A stretch of DNA of 48,362 nucleotides from Streptomyces sp. SID10853. GTDB taxonomy: Bacteria; Actinomycetota; Actinomycetes; Streptomycetales; Streptomycetaceae. The notes below the pieces were generated by a model. The model saw only the letters and a list, made by a program, of their open reading frames with translations, did not search any database and was not told where the DNA came from. The position numbers and the translations under genes were made by a program. The DNA lies in contig NZ_JAAGLN010000022.1 of NCBI RefSeq assembly GCF_010548145.1, forward strand, positions 1 to 48,362. The letters run 5' to 3'. Positions 24,262 through 32,573 of this stretch are shown here, one piece after another. How positions within the stretch are numbered: position 1 is the first letter of the stretch; every line of letters begins with the position of its first letter.

Positions 24262-25431
24262 TTACCCCGCGGCCCGGTAGGGGCGGAAGAACTCCCGCAG
24301 TTCCTCCGCGTAGAGCTCCGGCTCCTCGAACGGCGCGAAGTGCCCGCCCCGCGCCGGTTCGGTCACACGCACGGTGTTCGCCGTGCGGTCGAGCCAGGCC
24401 CGCGGCGGGAGGACGATGTCGCCGGGGAAGAGCGAGAAGCCGGACGGTACTTCGACCCGGCGGGCATGCTGTGCGGGCGGGATCGCGCCGTTGGCGCGGT
24501 ACATGCGCATCGACGAACCGATGGTCTCGGTGAGCCAGTAGAGCGTGACGTTCGTGAGGATCTCGTCCTTGGTGAAGCTCCGCTCGATGTCCCCGCCGCA
24601 GTCGCTCCAGGACCGGAGCTTCTCGACGATCCACGCGGCGAGCCCGGCCGGTGAGTCGGTCAGTCCGAAGGCGGGGGTCTGGGGCTTCGTACGGTGCATG
24701 GCGGCGTACGCGCCCTCCGCCGCGCCCCAGGCCGCGCCGCCTTCGAGCCAGGCACGCTCCTCGGGCGTCAGGTCCGCCGGGTCGCCGGTGAAGACCGGCA
24801 GGCCCCCGTCGGTGCGGTGGACGGCCACGACCCGGCCGGGGTGGTCGAGCCCGAGGTAACGGCTGACATGGCTGCCGATGTCCCCGCCCGCCGCACCGAA
24901 CCGCGCATAGCCGAGAACGTCCATGAGTTCGGCCCACAGACCGGCGACGGCGATCGAGTCGAGGGGCGGCCCCGAGGGGCGTTCGGAGTATCCGTAACCA
25001 GGCATGTCGGGCACGATCACGTCGAAAGCGTCCGCGGGGTCGGCTCCGTGGGCGCCGGGGTCGGTCAGCAGCGGGACGACTTTCGAGTAACGCCAGAACG
25101 AGTCCGGCCAGCCGTGGCACAGGACCAGCGGAAGGACGGGCCCGGTGGGCGCCGCGGCCCGGGCGTGTACGAAGTGGATCCCGAGGCCGCCGAGCGGGAC
25201 GCGGTAGCGGGGCAGCCGGGCGAGCGCCGCTTCCTGCGCCGGCCAGTCGAAGCCGTCCGCCCAGTAGGCGACGAGTTCGCGGAGGTAGGCCAGGTCGGTT
25301 CCGAGCGACCAGCCGGCGTCATCGGGCGCGTCCGGCCAGCGCGTGGCACGCAGCCGGGTACGGAGATCCTCCAGGGCCGCGGGGGAGGCCCGCGGGGTGA
25401 ACGGCTCGGGGCGGGGCGCGGTGTCCGGCAT
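24262..25431 (-). CDS. Epoxide hydrolase family protein
   Basis: A 389-residue alpha/beta-hydrolase with the N-terminal epoxide hydrolase domain (LEDLRTRLRATRWPD, then WKY-like region DFDWPAQEAALARLPRY). The oxyanion motif is HGWPDS, the nucleophile Asp lies in AAGGDIGSHVSRYLG, and a late His lies in ARGGHFAPFEEPE. These match microsomal-type epoxide hydrolases, which open epoxides to diols through an ester intermediate. The ATG at 25431 gives the family's usual N-terminus. No operon partner is evident: the secreted propeller gene upstream on the same strand ends 62 nt before it, so cotranscription is possible. The physiological substrate is unknown. Confidence 0.88.
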   Translation of the reverse strand: MPDTAPRPEPFTPRASPAALEDLRTRLRATRWPDAPDDAGWSLGTDLAYLRELVAYWADGFDWPAQEAALARLPRYRVPLGGLGIHFVHARAAAPTGPVLPLVLCHGWPDSFWRYSKVVPLLTDPGAHGADPADAFDVIVPDMPGYGYSERPSGPPLDSIAVAGLWAELMDVLGYARFGAAGGDIGSHVSRYLGLDHPGRVVAVHRTDGGLPVFTGDPADLTPEERAWLEGGAAWGAAEGAYAAMHRTKPQTPAFGLTDSPAGLAAWIVEKLRSWSDCGGDIERSFTKDEILTNVTLYWLTETIGSSMRMYRANGAIPPAQHARRVEVPSGFSLFPGDIVLPPRAWLDRTANTVRVTEPARGGHFAPFEEPELYAEELREFFRPYRAAG

Positions 25432-25493
25432 GGCAGCCAGCCTATGCGTCGGCCGCTGGAACTGCTGCCCTGCCGGCACTTCGACGCCAGGTC

Positions 25494-26459
25494 CTAGCGG
25501 TTCAGCCGGGCGAGGACGAGGTTGGGGTCCTTGTCCGTGACGTAGGCGGCACTGCCGACGTAGACGGTGTTGCCGCGCAGCGCGATGGAGGTGGGGTTCT
25601 GGAGGCCGTCGGCTCCGGTCAGGACGGTGGAGTGGGAGCCGTCGGGCTGGATGAGGGCGACCTCGCTGGGACCGTTCAGCGCGGCGAGGATCTGGTCGCC
25701 GCGGCCGGTGAAGGCGAAGTCGTCGATCCCGGTCAGCCCGGTGGCCGTGGTCCGGACCGGGCCGCCGCGCCCGTCACGGCCGATGGGGATACGCAGCACG
25801 GTGCCCTTGTCGAGGTTCGTCGCCCAGAGCGCCCCGCCATGGACCTTCAGGCCGTTGGCGCCGAGGAATCCGGTGGCGGCCAGCTCGGGGGCGGTCGACC
25901 ACGCGGTGGGCGCGCCACCGGTGACGGGCACGCTCCAGATGGTGCCGAGGACGGAGTCGGTGACGTAGAGGGTCCCCGTCCGCGGGTCAAGGGCCAGGCC
26001 GTTGGGCAGGCCGGCCGGGGGCAGCGCGGCGATCCGCCGCGGTGTGCCGCCGGGGCGCAGACGCCATACGCCGGTCAGGTCGGCGGTGCCGGTGGCGTAC
26101 AGGAAGTACAGGGTGCCGTCGTGGGTGCGGACGATGCCGGAGGTCAGGGGGAAGTTCAGGGCCGGGGTGTGCAGGCCGCCGCCGGCGGGCAGGGGCAGGG
26201 TGGCCAGGGTGTGGACGGTGCCGCCGGGGGAGATCCGGGCGATCTGGCGGGCCTTGGCGAAGGTGACGTACGCACTGCCGTCGGGGGCCAGGGCGATGTT
26301 CTCCGGTGTCTGGTCCTTCGACAGGTCGAAATGGAGCGCGGTCCGTGCGTTGCTCAGCGGGGCGGAGACGGCGGACGCAGGAGCCGGACCGATCGTGGGG
26401 AGCACGATCGCGGACAGCACAGCGGCCGCAGCGGCGGTCTTGGACAGCTTCTTGAACAT
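25494..26459 (-). CDS. Secreted SMP-30/NHL-type beta-propeller protein
   Basis: A 321-residue protein with a Sec signal peptide (MFKKLSKTAAAAAVLSAIVL, probable cleavage after an ASA near residue 30). About six repeats follow of the type PENIALAPDGSAYVTFAKARQIARI, PNGLALDPRTGTLYVTDSVLG and NPTSIALRGNTVYVGSAAYV. This pattern is typical of SMP-30/gluconolactonase or NHL propellers. It is probably extracellular and may bind or hydrolyse a lactone, but catalytic metal ligands cannot be assigned. Upstream on its strand there is a 276-bp gap to the MmyB regulator gene, containing a short degenerate repeat. Confidence 0.8.
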   Translation of the reverse strand: MFKKLSKTAAAAAVLSAIVLPTIGPAPASAVSAPLSNARTALHFDLSKDQTPENIALAPDGSAYVTFAKARQIARISPGGTVHTLATLPLPAGGGLHTPALNFPLTSGIVRTHDGTLYFLYATGTADLTGVWRLRPGGTPRRIAALPPAGLPNGLALDPRTGTLYVTDSVLGTIWSVPVTGGAPTAWSTAPELAATGFLGANGLKVHGGALWATNLDKGTVLRIPIGRDGRGGPVRTTATGLTGIDDFAFTGRGDQILAALNGPSEVALIQPDGSHSTVLTGADGLQNPTSIALRGNTVYVGSAAYVTDKDPNLVLARLNR

Positions 26460-26588
26460 GATGCCTTCACTGTTTTCGGGCGTGCGGCAGCGGTACGCCG
26501 GCGCACGGTCGGATGGATGGCTGCTGCCCGGGGCGTCATACGCCGGGGGCAGCTTCGGGCTCCGGGCGGCGGCCTGGTGTCGGCCGTG

Positions 26589-26641
26589 CCCGGGTGGATG
26601 GGTGTGCCCGAGTGGATGGGTGGGCCCGGGTGATGAGTGTG
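26589..26641. repeat. Three degenerate 18-bp tandem repeats
   Basis: Units CCCGGGTGGATGGGTGTG (26589), CCCGAGTGGATGGGTGGG (26607) and a 17-bp version (26625) are adjacent in the gap between the propeller and MmyB genes. Two GAGCGGGTGCCCT-like copies follow around 26660-26680. Probably slippage-derived; no function seen. Confidence 0.6.
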
Positions 26642-26735
26642 TCCGGGCGGGTGCCCTTGAGCGGGTGCCCTGAGCGGGCGTCCTCGGGTTGGTAGGTGGT
26701 TGCGGGGCCGGCCTGTTGTCCGGCAGTGGGCCGGG

Positions 26736-27635
26736 TCAGTGGGCCTCGGCCCGGGTACCCGGTCGCGCCGGGTCGCCCTGGACGGTGCCCCCGGCGGTGA
26801 GCTGGGAGAGCAGGGCCAGCGTGGTCCGCGCGGGGGAGCCGGCCTGCGTGGTGGCGACCACGATGTTCTGGTCGGGCCCCTGGCCCAGGGTCTGTTGTGT
26901 GACGGTCAGCGGGCCGACCAGCGGATGCCGCATCCCGTAGGAGGCAACGGCACATGCCTTGACGCGGTGGTCGGCCCACATCGAGGCGAAGTCCGTGCTC
27001 TTCGCGCTCAGTTCACCCACCAGCGCGTGCAGCGCGGCGTCGTCCGGGTGCCGGCCGGCCACCAGACGCAGATTCCCCACCACGGCCCTCGCCTTGCTCG
27101 GCCAGTCCGCGTACAGGTCACGGGTATGGGCGTCGAGGAACACCAGCCGGGCCATGTTGGGGCGCTCGGCAGGCCGGTCCGGGGCCCCGGGGTCCAGGTG
27201 TGCGGCGAACAGCGCGTGGCCCAGCCGGTTCCACGCCAGGACGTCGCTCCGGCGGCCGGTCACGATCGCCGGGACGTCCGCCAGCGCGTCGAGCAACTGG
27301 CCGGTCGCCGCGGTCACCTGCTCGGGTGCCGGACGCCGGCCCCGGCCGGGGCCCTTGGCCGACCGGGCCAGGTTGTGCAGGTGCAGGCGCTCGGACTCGT
27401 CCAGGCGCAGCGCCCGGGCGATGGCCTCCAGGACCTCCGGTGAGGCGTTCAGCGACTGCCCCTGTTCCAGCCGGGTGTAGTAGGAGCTGCTCACCCCCGC
27501 CAGCAGCGCCAGCTCCTCGCGCCGAAGCCCCGGCACCCGCCGCCGCTCCCCGTAGGTGGGTATCCCGAGATCCTCAGGAAGCAGCTGGGAGCGCCGCGTC
27601 CGCAGGAAATCCCCGAGCTGCACTTGTGCGTTCAT
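26736..27635 (-). CDS. XRE/MmyB-type helix-turn-helix regulator
   Basis: A 299-residue protein. An N-terminal XRE helix-turn-helix (RRVPGLRREELALLAGVSSSYYTRLEQGQ) is followed by the MmyB-like ligand-binding domain. The latter shows DVPAIVTGRRSDVLAWNRLGHALFA and NMARLVFLDAHTRDLYADW. This is an abundant actinobacterial family whose sensor domain has a PAS-like fold that may bind fatty acids (established for few members). The ATG at 27635 follows the usual N-terminal pattern. It is divergent from the response regulator gene of the auxin locus. The 246-bp gap between them carries the first copy of the shared 20-bp dyad, so a link to that locus is possible but unproven. Confidence 0.88.
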   Translation of the reverse strand: MNAQVQLGDFLRTRRSQLLPEDLGIPTYGERRRVPGLRREELALLAGVSSSYYTRLEQGQSLNASPEVLEAIARALRLDESERLHLHNLARSAKGPGRGRRPAPEQVTAATGQLLDALADVPAIVTGRRSDVLAWNRLGHALFAAHLDPGAPDRPAERPNMARLVFLDAHTRDLYADWPSKARAVVGNLRLVAGRHPDDAALHALVGELSAKSTDFASMWADHRVKACAVASYGMRHPLVGPLTVTQQTLGQGPDQNIVVATTQAGSPARTTLALLSQLTAGGTVQGDPARPGTRAEAH

Positions 27636-27726
27636 GGATCCGAGTATGGGCCCGGCCGCACCGGACAGCCTGCCCCTGCTGGGGATAGGCACCGGCGGGT
27701 CCGGCTCCCCGGCACGACCGGGTTTC

Positions 27727-27747
27727 CGGTCCGGTGAGCGGACCGAA
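27727..27747. promoter_or_regulatory. Shared dyad, copy 1 (upstream of the response regulator)
   Basis: CGGTCCG-GTGAG-CGGACCG is a perfect 7-bp inverted repeat followed by AA. Over 20 bases (27728-27747) it differs at only two central positions from the dyad at 43848-43867 at the other end of the auxin-type locus. It lies 134 nt before the response regulator start and 91 nt before the divergent MmyB start. The IclR regulator encoded next to copy 2 is the most likely binder. Confidence 0.6.
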
Positions 27748-27881
27748 GCCATTCCGCCGGCCGGCTCCGCCGCGGACAATCCGTGTGCGGGACGACCGCG
27801 GTTGTGCTCATGAAACAATCGAAGACGGCACCTTGCTTGTCGGTGAACTGATCAATTACTGGATCGCACAGGGGGTCCGCG

Positions 27882-28514
27882 GTGGCTGAGACGGCGTCCG
27901 AGTCTGTCGTGTACATCGTGGACGACGACCGGGAACTGTGCGCTTCGCTCGCCTGGCTGCTGGAGTCGGTCGCCATCCGGTCGCGGTGCTTCTCCGACGC
28001 CAAGTCCTTCCTGGACTCCTGCGACCCGGAGCAACCCGCCTGCGTCGTCCTGGACGTACGGATGCCGGAGATCAGCGGGTTCGGCCTGCAGGAACTCCTG
28101 AACCGGGCCGGATCCGTGCTCCCGGTCATCTTCGTCTCCGCGCACGGTGACATCAGGATGTCGGTACGGGCGCTGCAGAGGGGGGCCGTGGACTTCCTGG
28201 AGAAGCCCTACGACCCGCAGCACATGATCGAGGTCGTTCAGTCGGCGCTGCGCACCGCCGAGGAACGGTTCGCGGCGGCGGCCCGGCGGCGCGGCCTCCT
28301 GGAGCGCCTCGACGGCCTGACGTCCCGCGAGAGCGAGGTCCTGGACCTGGTGATCGACGGGGCGCCCAGCAAACACATCGCCGCCCGGCTCGGCATCAGC
28401 GCGAAGACCGTCGATGTGCACCGCACCCGTATCCGGGAGAAGACCGGGGCGGAGTCCCTCGCCACCCTGGTGCGCGATGTGCTCCGGGCGGGGCTGCGGC
28501 TGCCGACCCCGTAA
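27882..28514 (+). CDS. FixJ-type response regulator, probable regulator of the auxin-type locus
   Basis: A 210-residue two-domain response regulator. The receiver domain has the acidic cluster YIVDDD, phospho-acceptor Asp58 (VVLDVRMP), Thr/Ser-like FVSAHG and Lys in FLEKPYDP. The C-terminal LuxR-type helix-turn-helix has LTSRESEVLDLVIDGAPSKHIAARLGISAKTVDVHRTRI. The receiver and linker are of the FixJ/StyR/TodT kind common in proteobacterial aromatic catabolism. The GTG start has AGGGGGTCC before it. The partner kinase gene follows after 15 nt and iacA follows that. In Paraburkholderia phytofirmans a two-component system controls iac genes, so the same role is inferred here. An alternative is control of another pathway by an unrelated ligand. 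Confidence 0.88.
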   Translation: MAETASESVVYIVDDDRELCASLAWLLESVAIRSRCFSDAKSFLDSCDPEQPACVVLDVRMPEISGFGLQELLNRAGSVLPVIFVSAHGDIRMSVRALQRGAVDFLEKPYDPQHMIEVVQSALRTAEERFAAAARRRGLLERLDGLTSRESEVLDLVIDGAPSKHIAARLGISAKTVDVHRTRIREKTGAESLATLVRDVLRAGLRLPTP

Positions 28515-28529
28515 CCACGAGGAACCCCC

Positions 28530-30014
28530 ATGTGCCCTCCGGAACCGGCCGACTACCAGGCGTTGGTCCAGGCCCTCAAGTACTGCGTGCTGGTGCACGA
28601 CGCCGAGACCAAAGAGATCGTCTGGGCGAACAGAGCGGCCTGTGAGCTGCTGGAGTTCACAGTCGACGAGCTGAAGCCGCTCAAGGCCCCGGACATGAGC
28701 GGCAACGCCCGGCAGTACAGGCGCGAGATCGGTGTGGCCTGGCTGCAACGGGCCGTCGATCACGGGGAGAGCGCCACCGAGTGGTGCTACCGGTCCAAGC
28801 GGGGCGACGAAGTCCTCACCGAGGCCATCGCGATCCGGGTGAACCTGTCGTCCCGCCCCATCGTGATGGTTCAGTTCCGGGACATCGCCGAGGAGAAGGC
28901 GACTCAGCGCGACCTGTTCAGGACCGAGGGCCGGCTCCAGGCGTTCCTGCGCAACCTCGACGAAGGCATCGTGGTCCTGGACGACGACCGGACGGTGATC
29001 TTCGCCAGTGAGTCGGCAGCCAAGCTGCTGGACACGGACGTCGCCGAGCTGCGCGGAGCCGACTTCGGGCAGTACTGCGACGCGGCGTCGTACGCGGAGC
29101 TGAACGAGGTCGTCGCACGGACGCTGACGGGCTCTCCGCCCCAGGACTCGCGGTACCGGCTCGCCGCCCCCGGCGGTGCTCCCCGGTGGTACGCCGGGAC
29201 CTGTCAGTACATCGAGATCGAGAGCGATCTCCGCGGACATCTGCTGCTGTTCCACGACATCTCGGAGCGGGTGCGCGCCGAGGAGGAACACCGCAGGGAC
29301 ACCCAGCACCTCAACCACCTGGCCCGCTACAACGCCATGGGCGACATGGCCATGGCCGTGGCACACGAGGTCAGCCAGCCCCTGGCGGCCGCCTTCAACT
29401 TCGTCGAGGGTGCCCGCGGCAGGCTGGACTCCGCCCCGGGGGCGGGCGCGTCGGTGGGCTGGGGGCTCGACAACGCCAAACGGCAGATCGGCCGGGCGAG
29501 CCGGATTCTGAAGAGCCTGCGGCAGTACGTGGTCCGACTCGAACAGTCCGAGCAGCTCATCGACCTCAACACGATCGTCGCGGACTGTCTCTACTTCATC
29601 GAACTACGGGCCGCTCAGCACTCCGTCGTTCTGACCATGGACCTCGCCGACGAGCCGCTTCCGGTCCGCTGCGAGAACGTCCTCATCGGACAGGTCGTCA
29701 TGAACCTCGCCTTCAACGCGATCGACGAGATGTCCCGGTGGCCGGAGGACCGGCGGAGAGTCGAGCTGGTCACGCGACGCTCGGCCGACGACCACGCCGA
29801 ACTCACCGTCCTCGACCACGGTCAGGGACTCTCCGCCATCCCCGGCGGCCAGATCTTCGAGGGTGTCTTCACCTCGAAGGAGAACGGGAACGCCATCGGT
29901 CTCGCGCTGAGCCACCGCATCATCACCCGGCACCGCGGCCGCATCAGCGCGAACGAGAACGAACCTCAGGGCGCGGTCTTCTCCTTCGCGCTCCCCTTCG
30001 GCTCCGGCGCGTAA
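28530..30014 (+). CDS. Cytosolic PAS-PAS sensor histidine kinase (FixL-like)
   Basis: A 494-residue kinase without signal peptide or membrane helix. PAS domain 1 covers about residues 8-130 (CVLVHDAETKEIVWANRAACELLEF), and PAS domain 2 about 140-255 (FLRNLDEGIVVLDDDRTVIFASESAAKLL). The dimerisation/phospho-acceptor region has His279 in AVAHEVSQPLAAA, of the HPK4/FixL type. The ATPase shows N396 in NLAFNAIDEM and LDHGQGL. Being cytosolic it should sense an internal ligand, plausibly indole-3-acetate or a metabolite, or redox state; no haem ligand pattern is obvious. It is cotranscribed with the response regulator. Immediately after its stop is a nested dyad that precedes iacA. Confidence 0.88.
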   Translation: MCPPEPADYQALVQALKYCVLVHDAETKEIVWANRAACELLEFTVDELKPLKAPDMSGNARQYRREIGVAWLQRAVDHGESATEWCYRSKRGDEVLTEAIAIRVNLSSRPIVMVQFRDIAEEKATQRDLFRTEGRLQAFLRNLDEGIVVLDDDRTVIFASESAAKLLDTDVAELRGADFGQYCDAASYAELNEVVARTLTGSPPQDSRYRLAAPGGAPRWYAGTCQYIEIESDLRGHLLLFHDISERVRAEEEHRRDTQHLNHLARYNAMGDMAMAVAHEVSQPLAAAFNFVEGARGRLDSAPGAGASVGWGLDNAKRQIGRASRILKSLRQYVVRLEQSEQLIDLNTIVADCLYFIELRAAQHSVVLTMDLADEPLPVRCENVLIGQVVMNLAFNAIDEMSRWPEDRRRVELVTRRSADDHAELTVLDHGQGLSAIPGGQIFEGVFTSKENGNAIGLALSHRIITRHRGRISANENEPQGAVFSFALPFGSGA

Positions 30015-30016
30015 AG

Positions 30017-30041
30017 AATTCCTTACCCCGGTACGGGAATT
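30017..30041. promoter_or_regulatory. Nested dyad upstream of iacA
   Basis: Outer arms AATTCC (30017) and GGAATT (30036) enclose an inner TACC-CC-GGTA palindrome (30024-30033), beginning two bases after the kinase stop and 110 nt before the iacA GTG. TodT/StyR-type regulators bind palindromes of this general form, so it is a candidate response-regulator site. It could instead be a weak terminator for the kinase gene. Confidence 0.45.
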
Positions 30042-30150
30042 GCGCACAACCACGCCAGTGAATCCCAATGGCGGGACATCCGCCCGCGGAAATAGCCTCG
30101 ATGTGTACTCGCCGACAGGGAGCCCCACACCGAAAAACGAGGAGACCCGT

Positions 30151-31263
30151 GTGCTGACCTTCGAGGATACGCTGGCGCAAGTGGCCCGGCGGCGCGCAGA
30201 ATTCACCGCCGGGCACCATGTGCCGCGCGACATGATCGAGGAGTTCAAACGGACCGGCATCTACCGGGCCGCCACCCCGAAACGCTTCGGCGGTGACGCG
30301 CTGCCGCCGAGTGACTTCCTCCGCGCCGTCGAGCGGATCTCCGAGGTGGACGGCTCGGCGGGCTGGGTCGCCAGCTTCGGCTCCGCCTCGGTCTATCTCG
30401 CGGCCCTGCCGCTGGACACCCAGGCCGAGCTGTACGCGGACGGCCCCGACGTGGTGTTCGCCGGCGGGCTCTTCCCCCTCCAGCCGGCCGAGCCCGTCGA
30501 CGGCGGCTTCAAGGTCAGCGGGCGCTGGAAGTTCTCCAGCGGGTGCAAGGGCGCGGACGTCCTGGGCGTGGGGATCGGGGTGGGCGGCGGGGGGCCGGGA
30601 AAGCCGCGGACCGCGGTGCTCCGCCCCGGACAGGTCGAGATCGTGGAGAACTGGGACGTGGTCGGTCTCGAAGGGACCGGAAGCCACGACCTCAGCGTCG
30701 ACGGTGTCACCGTCCCCGAGGAGTGGACGTTCGTACGCGGCGGCGAGCCGACCGTCGACGAACCCCTCTACCGCTACCCGACGATCGCGTACGCGGCGCA
30801 GGTGCTGGCCGTGGTCAACCTGGGCGTCGCCCGTGCCGCACTCGACCACGCCATCCGCGTCGGCAGCGGCGCGGGCGGGATCACGGGCGCGCCGGTCCCC
30901 GCCGACCGCCCGTACTTCCGTACCGCGGTCGCCAGGGCGGAGGCGGAGCTGCGATCGGTCCGCGCCTTCTTCTACGAGATGACCGACGAGGTGTACGAGG
31001 CCGTGGCCGGCGGTGCGACCGCGACGGACGAGCAGACGGGTCTGCTCCGGCTCGCCGCCGCACACGCGGCGAAGGTGGGCTTCGACGTCGTACGCGCCGC
31101 CTACACCGTGTGCGGGACCGCGGCCATCCATACGGGGAACCCGATGCAGCGCTATCTGCGTGACGCGTCGGTGGTGCCCCAGCACGCCTTCCTGACGGAG
31201 GGCATGTACGACGGCGCCGGGGCCGTCCTGACGGGCGTCAAGCCCTTCCCCGGCTTCGTGTGA
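30151..31263 (+). CDS. iacA: Flavin-dependent monooxygenase of the acyl-CoA dehydrogenase fold, IacA-like
   Basis: A 370-residue protein of the acyl-CoA dehydrogenase/HsaA-type group D flavin monooxygenases. Visible segments are the N-terminal helical region (IYRAATPKRFGGDALPPSDFLRAVERISEVDGSAGWVASF), the beta domain (VSGRWKFSSGCKGADVLGVG, LEGTGSHDLSVDGVTVPEEW) and the C-terminal helical Acyl-CoA_dh_2 region (YTVCGTAAIHTGNPMQRYLRDA). In known iac systems IacA uses reduced flavin to oxidise the indole ring of indole-3-acetate, acting with IacE and a reductase. The GTG at 30151 is chosen for GAGGAG eight bases upstream. It is followed by iacB, iacE and iacG in the same operon. Identity as IacA rests on family plus gene order. 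Confidence 0.82.
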   Translation: MLTFEDTLAQVARRRAEFTAGHHVPRDMIEEFKRTGIYRAATPKRFGGDALPPSDFLRAVERISEVDGSAGWVASFGSASVYLAALPLDTQAELYADGPDVVFAGGLFPLQPAEPVDGGFKVSGRWKFSSGCKGADVLGVGIGVGGGGPGKPRTAVLRPGQVEIVENWDVVGLEGTGSHDLSVDGVTVPEEWTFVRGGEPTVDEPLYRYPTIAYAAQVLAVVNLGVARAALDHAIRVGSGAGGITGAPVPADRPYFRTAVARAEAELRSVRAFFYEMTDEVYEAVAGGATATDEQTGLLRLAAAHAAKVGFDVVRAAYTVCGTAAIHTGNPMQRYLRDASVVPQHAFLTEGMYDGAGAVLTGVKPFPGFV

Positions 31264-31310
31264 CCCAGTCCAGCCGAGGGCGCCGGCCCTCCCGAGAGCG
31301 AAGGAAGACC

Positions 31311-31694
31311 ATGTCCGAAACAACCGCCACCCCGCTCCGAGTGCTCTTCTGCATCGGCATCAACCAGAACTTCTTCGACCTTCCCACCGGACAGGGCGGC
31401 CCGGTGTGGGAGGCGTTCACCGGAATGATGACCGCGCTGGGAGAACTGCCCGGCGTCACCGTCATCGGGGACATGGACGACGACCAGCACATGGTCGGCC
31501 CGTCCGCCTCCTGGCCCTGGACGTCCTACATCCTCGCGGACGTCCCCGACCAGCAGACCGTCGCCGCCGCCTGCAACCTGTTCAGGACCACACGCGTCGG
31601 CGAACACTCCCTGTGGCGTTACGCCCAGGTCGAGGCCCGTATCGGCCGTCCGCTCACCACGCCCGCGAGCATGGCAGTGGAGGCAGGACAGTGA
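31311..31694 (+). CDS. iacB: IacB-like small protein
   Basis: A 127-residue cytoplasmic protein. The pattern LRVLFCIGINQNFFDLP, GVTVIGDMDDDQHMVGP and WPWTSYILADVPDQQTVAAACNLFRT resembles, to my memory, the IacB proteins of auxin-degrading Pseudomonas and relatives. It probably has a small alpha/beta (ferredoxin-like) fold with no recognised catalytic motif. The role of IacB in the pathway is not settled. AAGGAAG precedes the ATG. Its stop overlaps the iacE start (GTGA), so the two are coupled. If it is not IacB, its position between a flavin monooxygenase and an SDR still implies a role in the same pathway. Confidence 0.7.
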   Translation: MSETTATPLRVLFCIGINQNFFDLPTGQGGPVWEAFTGMMTALGELPGVTVIGDMDDDQHMVGPSASWPWTSYILADVPDQQTVAAACNLFRTTRVGEHSLWRYAQVEARIGRPLTTPASMAVEAGQ

Positions 31695-32488
31695 CCTCCG
31701 GCACCAGCGGGCCGCCTGCCGGGGCCGCACACAGCAGGCGCGGACCCGGCTCCGCGGTGGCCGTCGTGACCGGTGCGGCCGGCGGCCTCGGACAGGTGAT
31801 CGCGGCCCGGCTGCACGAGCAGGGTTACCGGGTCGCGCTCACCGACCTTTCCGGCGAGCGGGCTGAACGGGCCGCGTCCGCACTGGATCCCAGTGGCGGG
31901 ACCGCCGTCGGGCTGTGTCTCGACGTACGGATCAAGGCCGACTTCGAGCGGGTCAGGGACGCGATCACCGCACGCTGGGGCGAGGTCCATGTGCTGGTGA
32001 ACAACGCGGGGGTCTCGAAGGCCGAGCCGCTGATGGACATCACACCGGAGAGCTTCTCGTCCGTCGTGTCGACCAACCTCGACGGTGCGTTCTTCGGCAG
32101 TCAGGTGTTCGGCGCGTACTTCGCGGGCCGCGGGCACGGCCGCATCGTCAACGTCGCCTCGCTCGCGGGCCAGAACGGCGGTACGGCCACCGGTGCGCAC
32201 TACGCGGCGGCCAAGGGCGGCGTCGCCACCCTGACCAAGGTCTTCGCACGCGATCTGGCCGACCGGGGCGTCACCGTGAACGCCGTGTCCCCGGGGCCGC
32301 TCGACGTTCCCGCCGTGTACGAGATCGTCGGGCCTGAGCGGATCGAGGGGATGAAGGAGAACATCCCGGTGGGCGACCTGCTCTCGCCCCGGTTCGTCGC
32401 CGACGCGGTCGCACTGCTGGCCGCGGAGCACGCGGGATCGGTGACCGGAGCCTGCTGGGACGTCAACGGCGGTCTGTACATGCGCTGA
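31691..32488 (+). CDS. iacE: Short-chain dehydrogenase, IacE-like
   Basis: A 265-residue classical SDR. The cofactor motif is TGAAGGLG, followed by LDVR, NNAG, the catalytic Ser in NVASLAGQNGG, Tyr and Lys in HYAAAKGG, and the C-terminal VTGACWDVNGG. An N-terminal extension of about 20 residues is Ser/Gly-rich and probably disordered. In iac systems IacE works with IacA in converting the oxidised indole-acetate intermediate to dioxindole-3-acetate. The start GTG overlaps the iacB stop. The flavin reductase gene follows after 85 nt in the same direction, preceded by a GAGGAG site. Confidence 0.82.
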   Translation: MTSGTSGPPAGAAHSRRGPGSAVAVVTGAAGGLGQVIAARLHEQGYRVALTDLSGERAERAASALDPSGGTAVGLCLDVRIKADFERVRDAITARWGEVHVLVNNAGVSKAEPLMDITPESFSSVVSTNLDGAFFGSQVFGAYFAGRGHGRIVNVASLAGQNGGTATGAHYAAAKGGVATLTKVFARDLADRGVTVNAVSPGPLDVPAVYEIVGPERIEGMKENIPVGDLLSPRFVADAVALLAAEHAGSVTGACWDVNGGLYMR

Positions 32489-32573
32489 CGCGCGCCCGGC
32501 CGGGGGAGAGCGGACAGGGAAGCCGCTCGACCCGGTAGTCAAGCTATGCATCGCTCGATCGAGGAGATGACAC

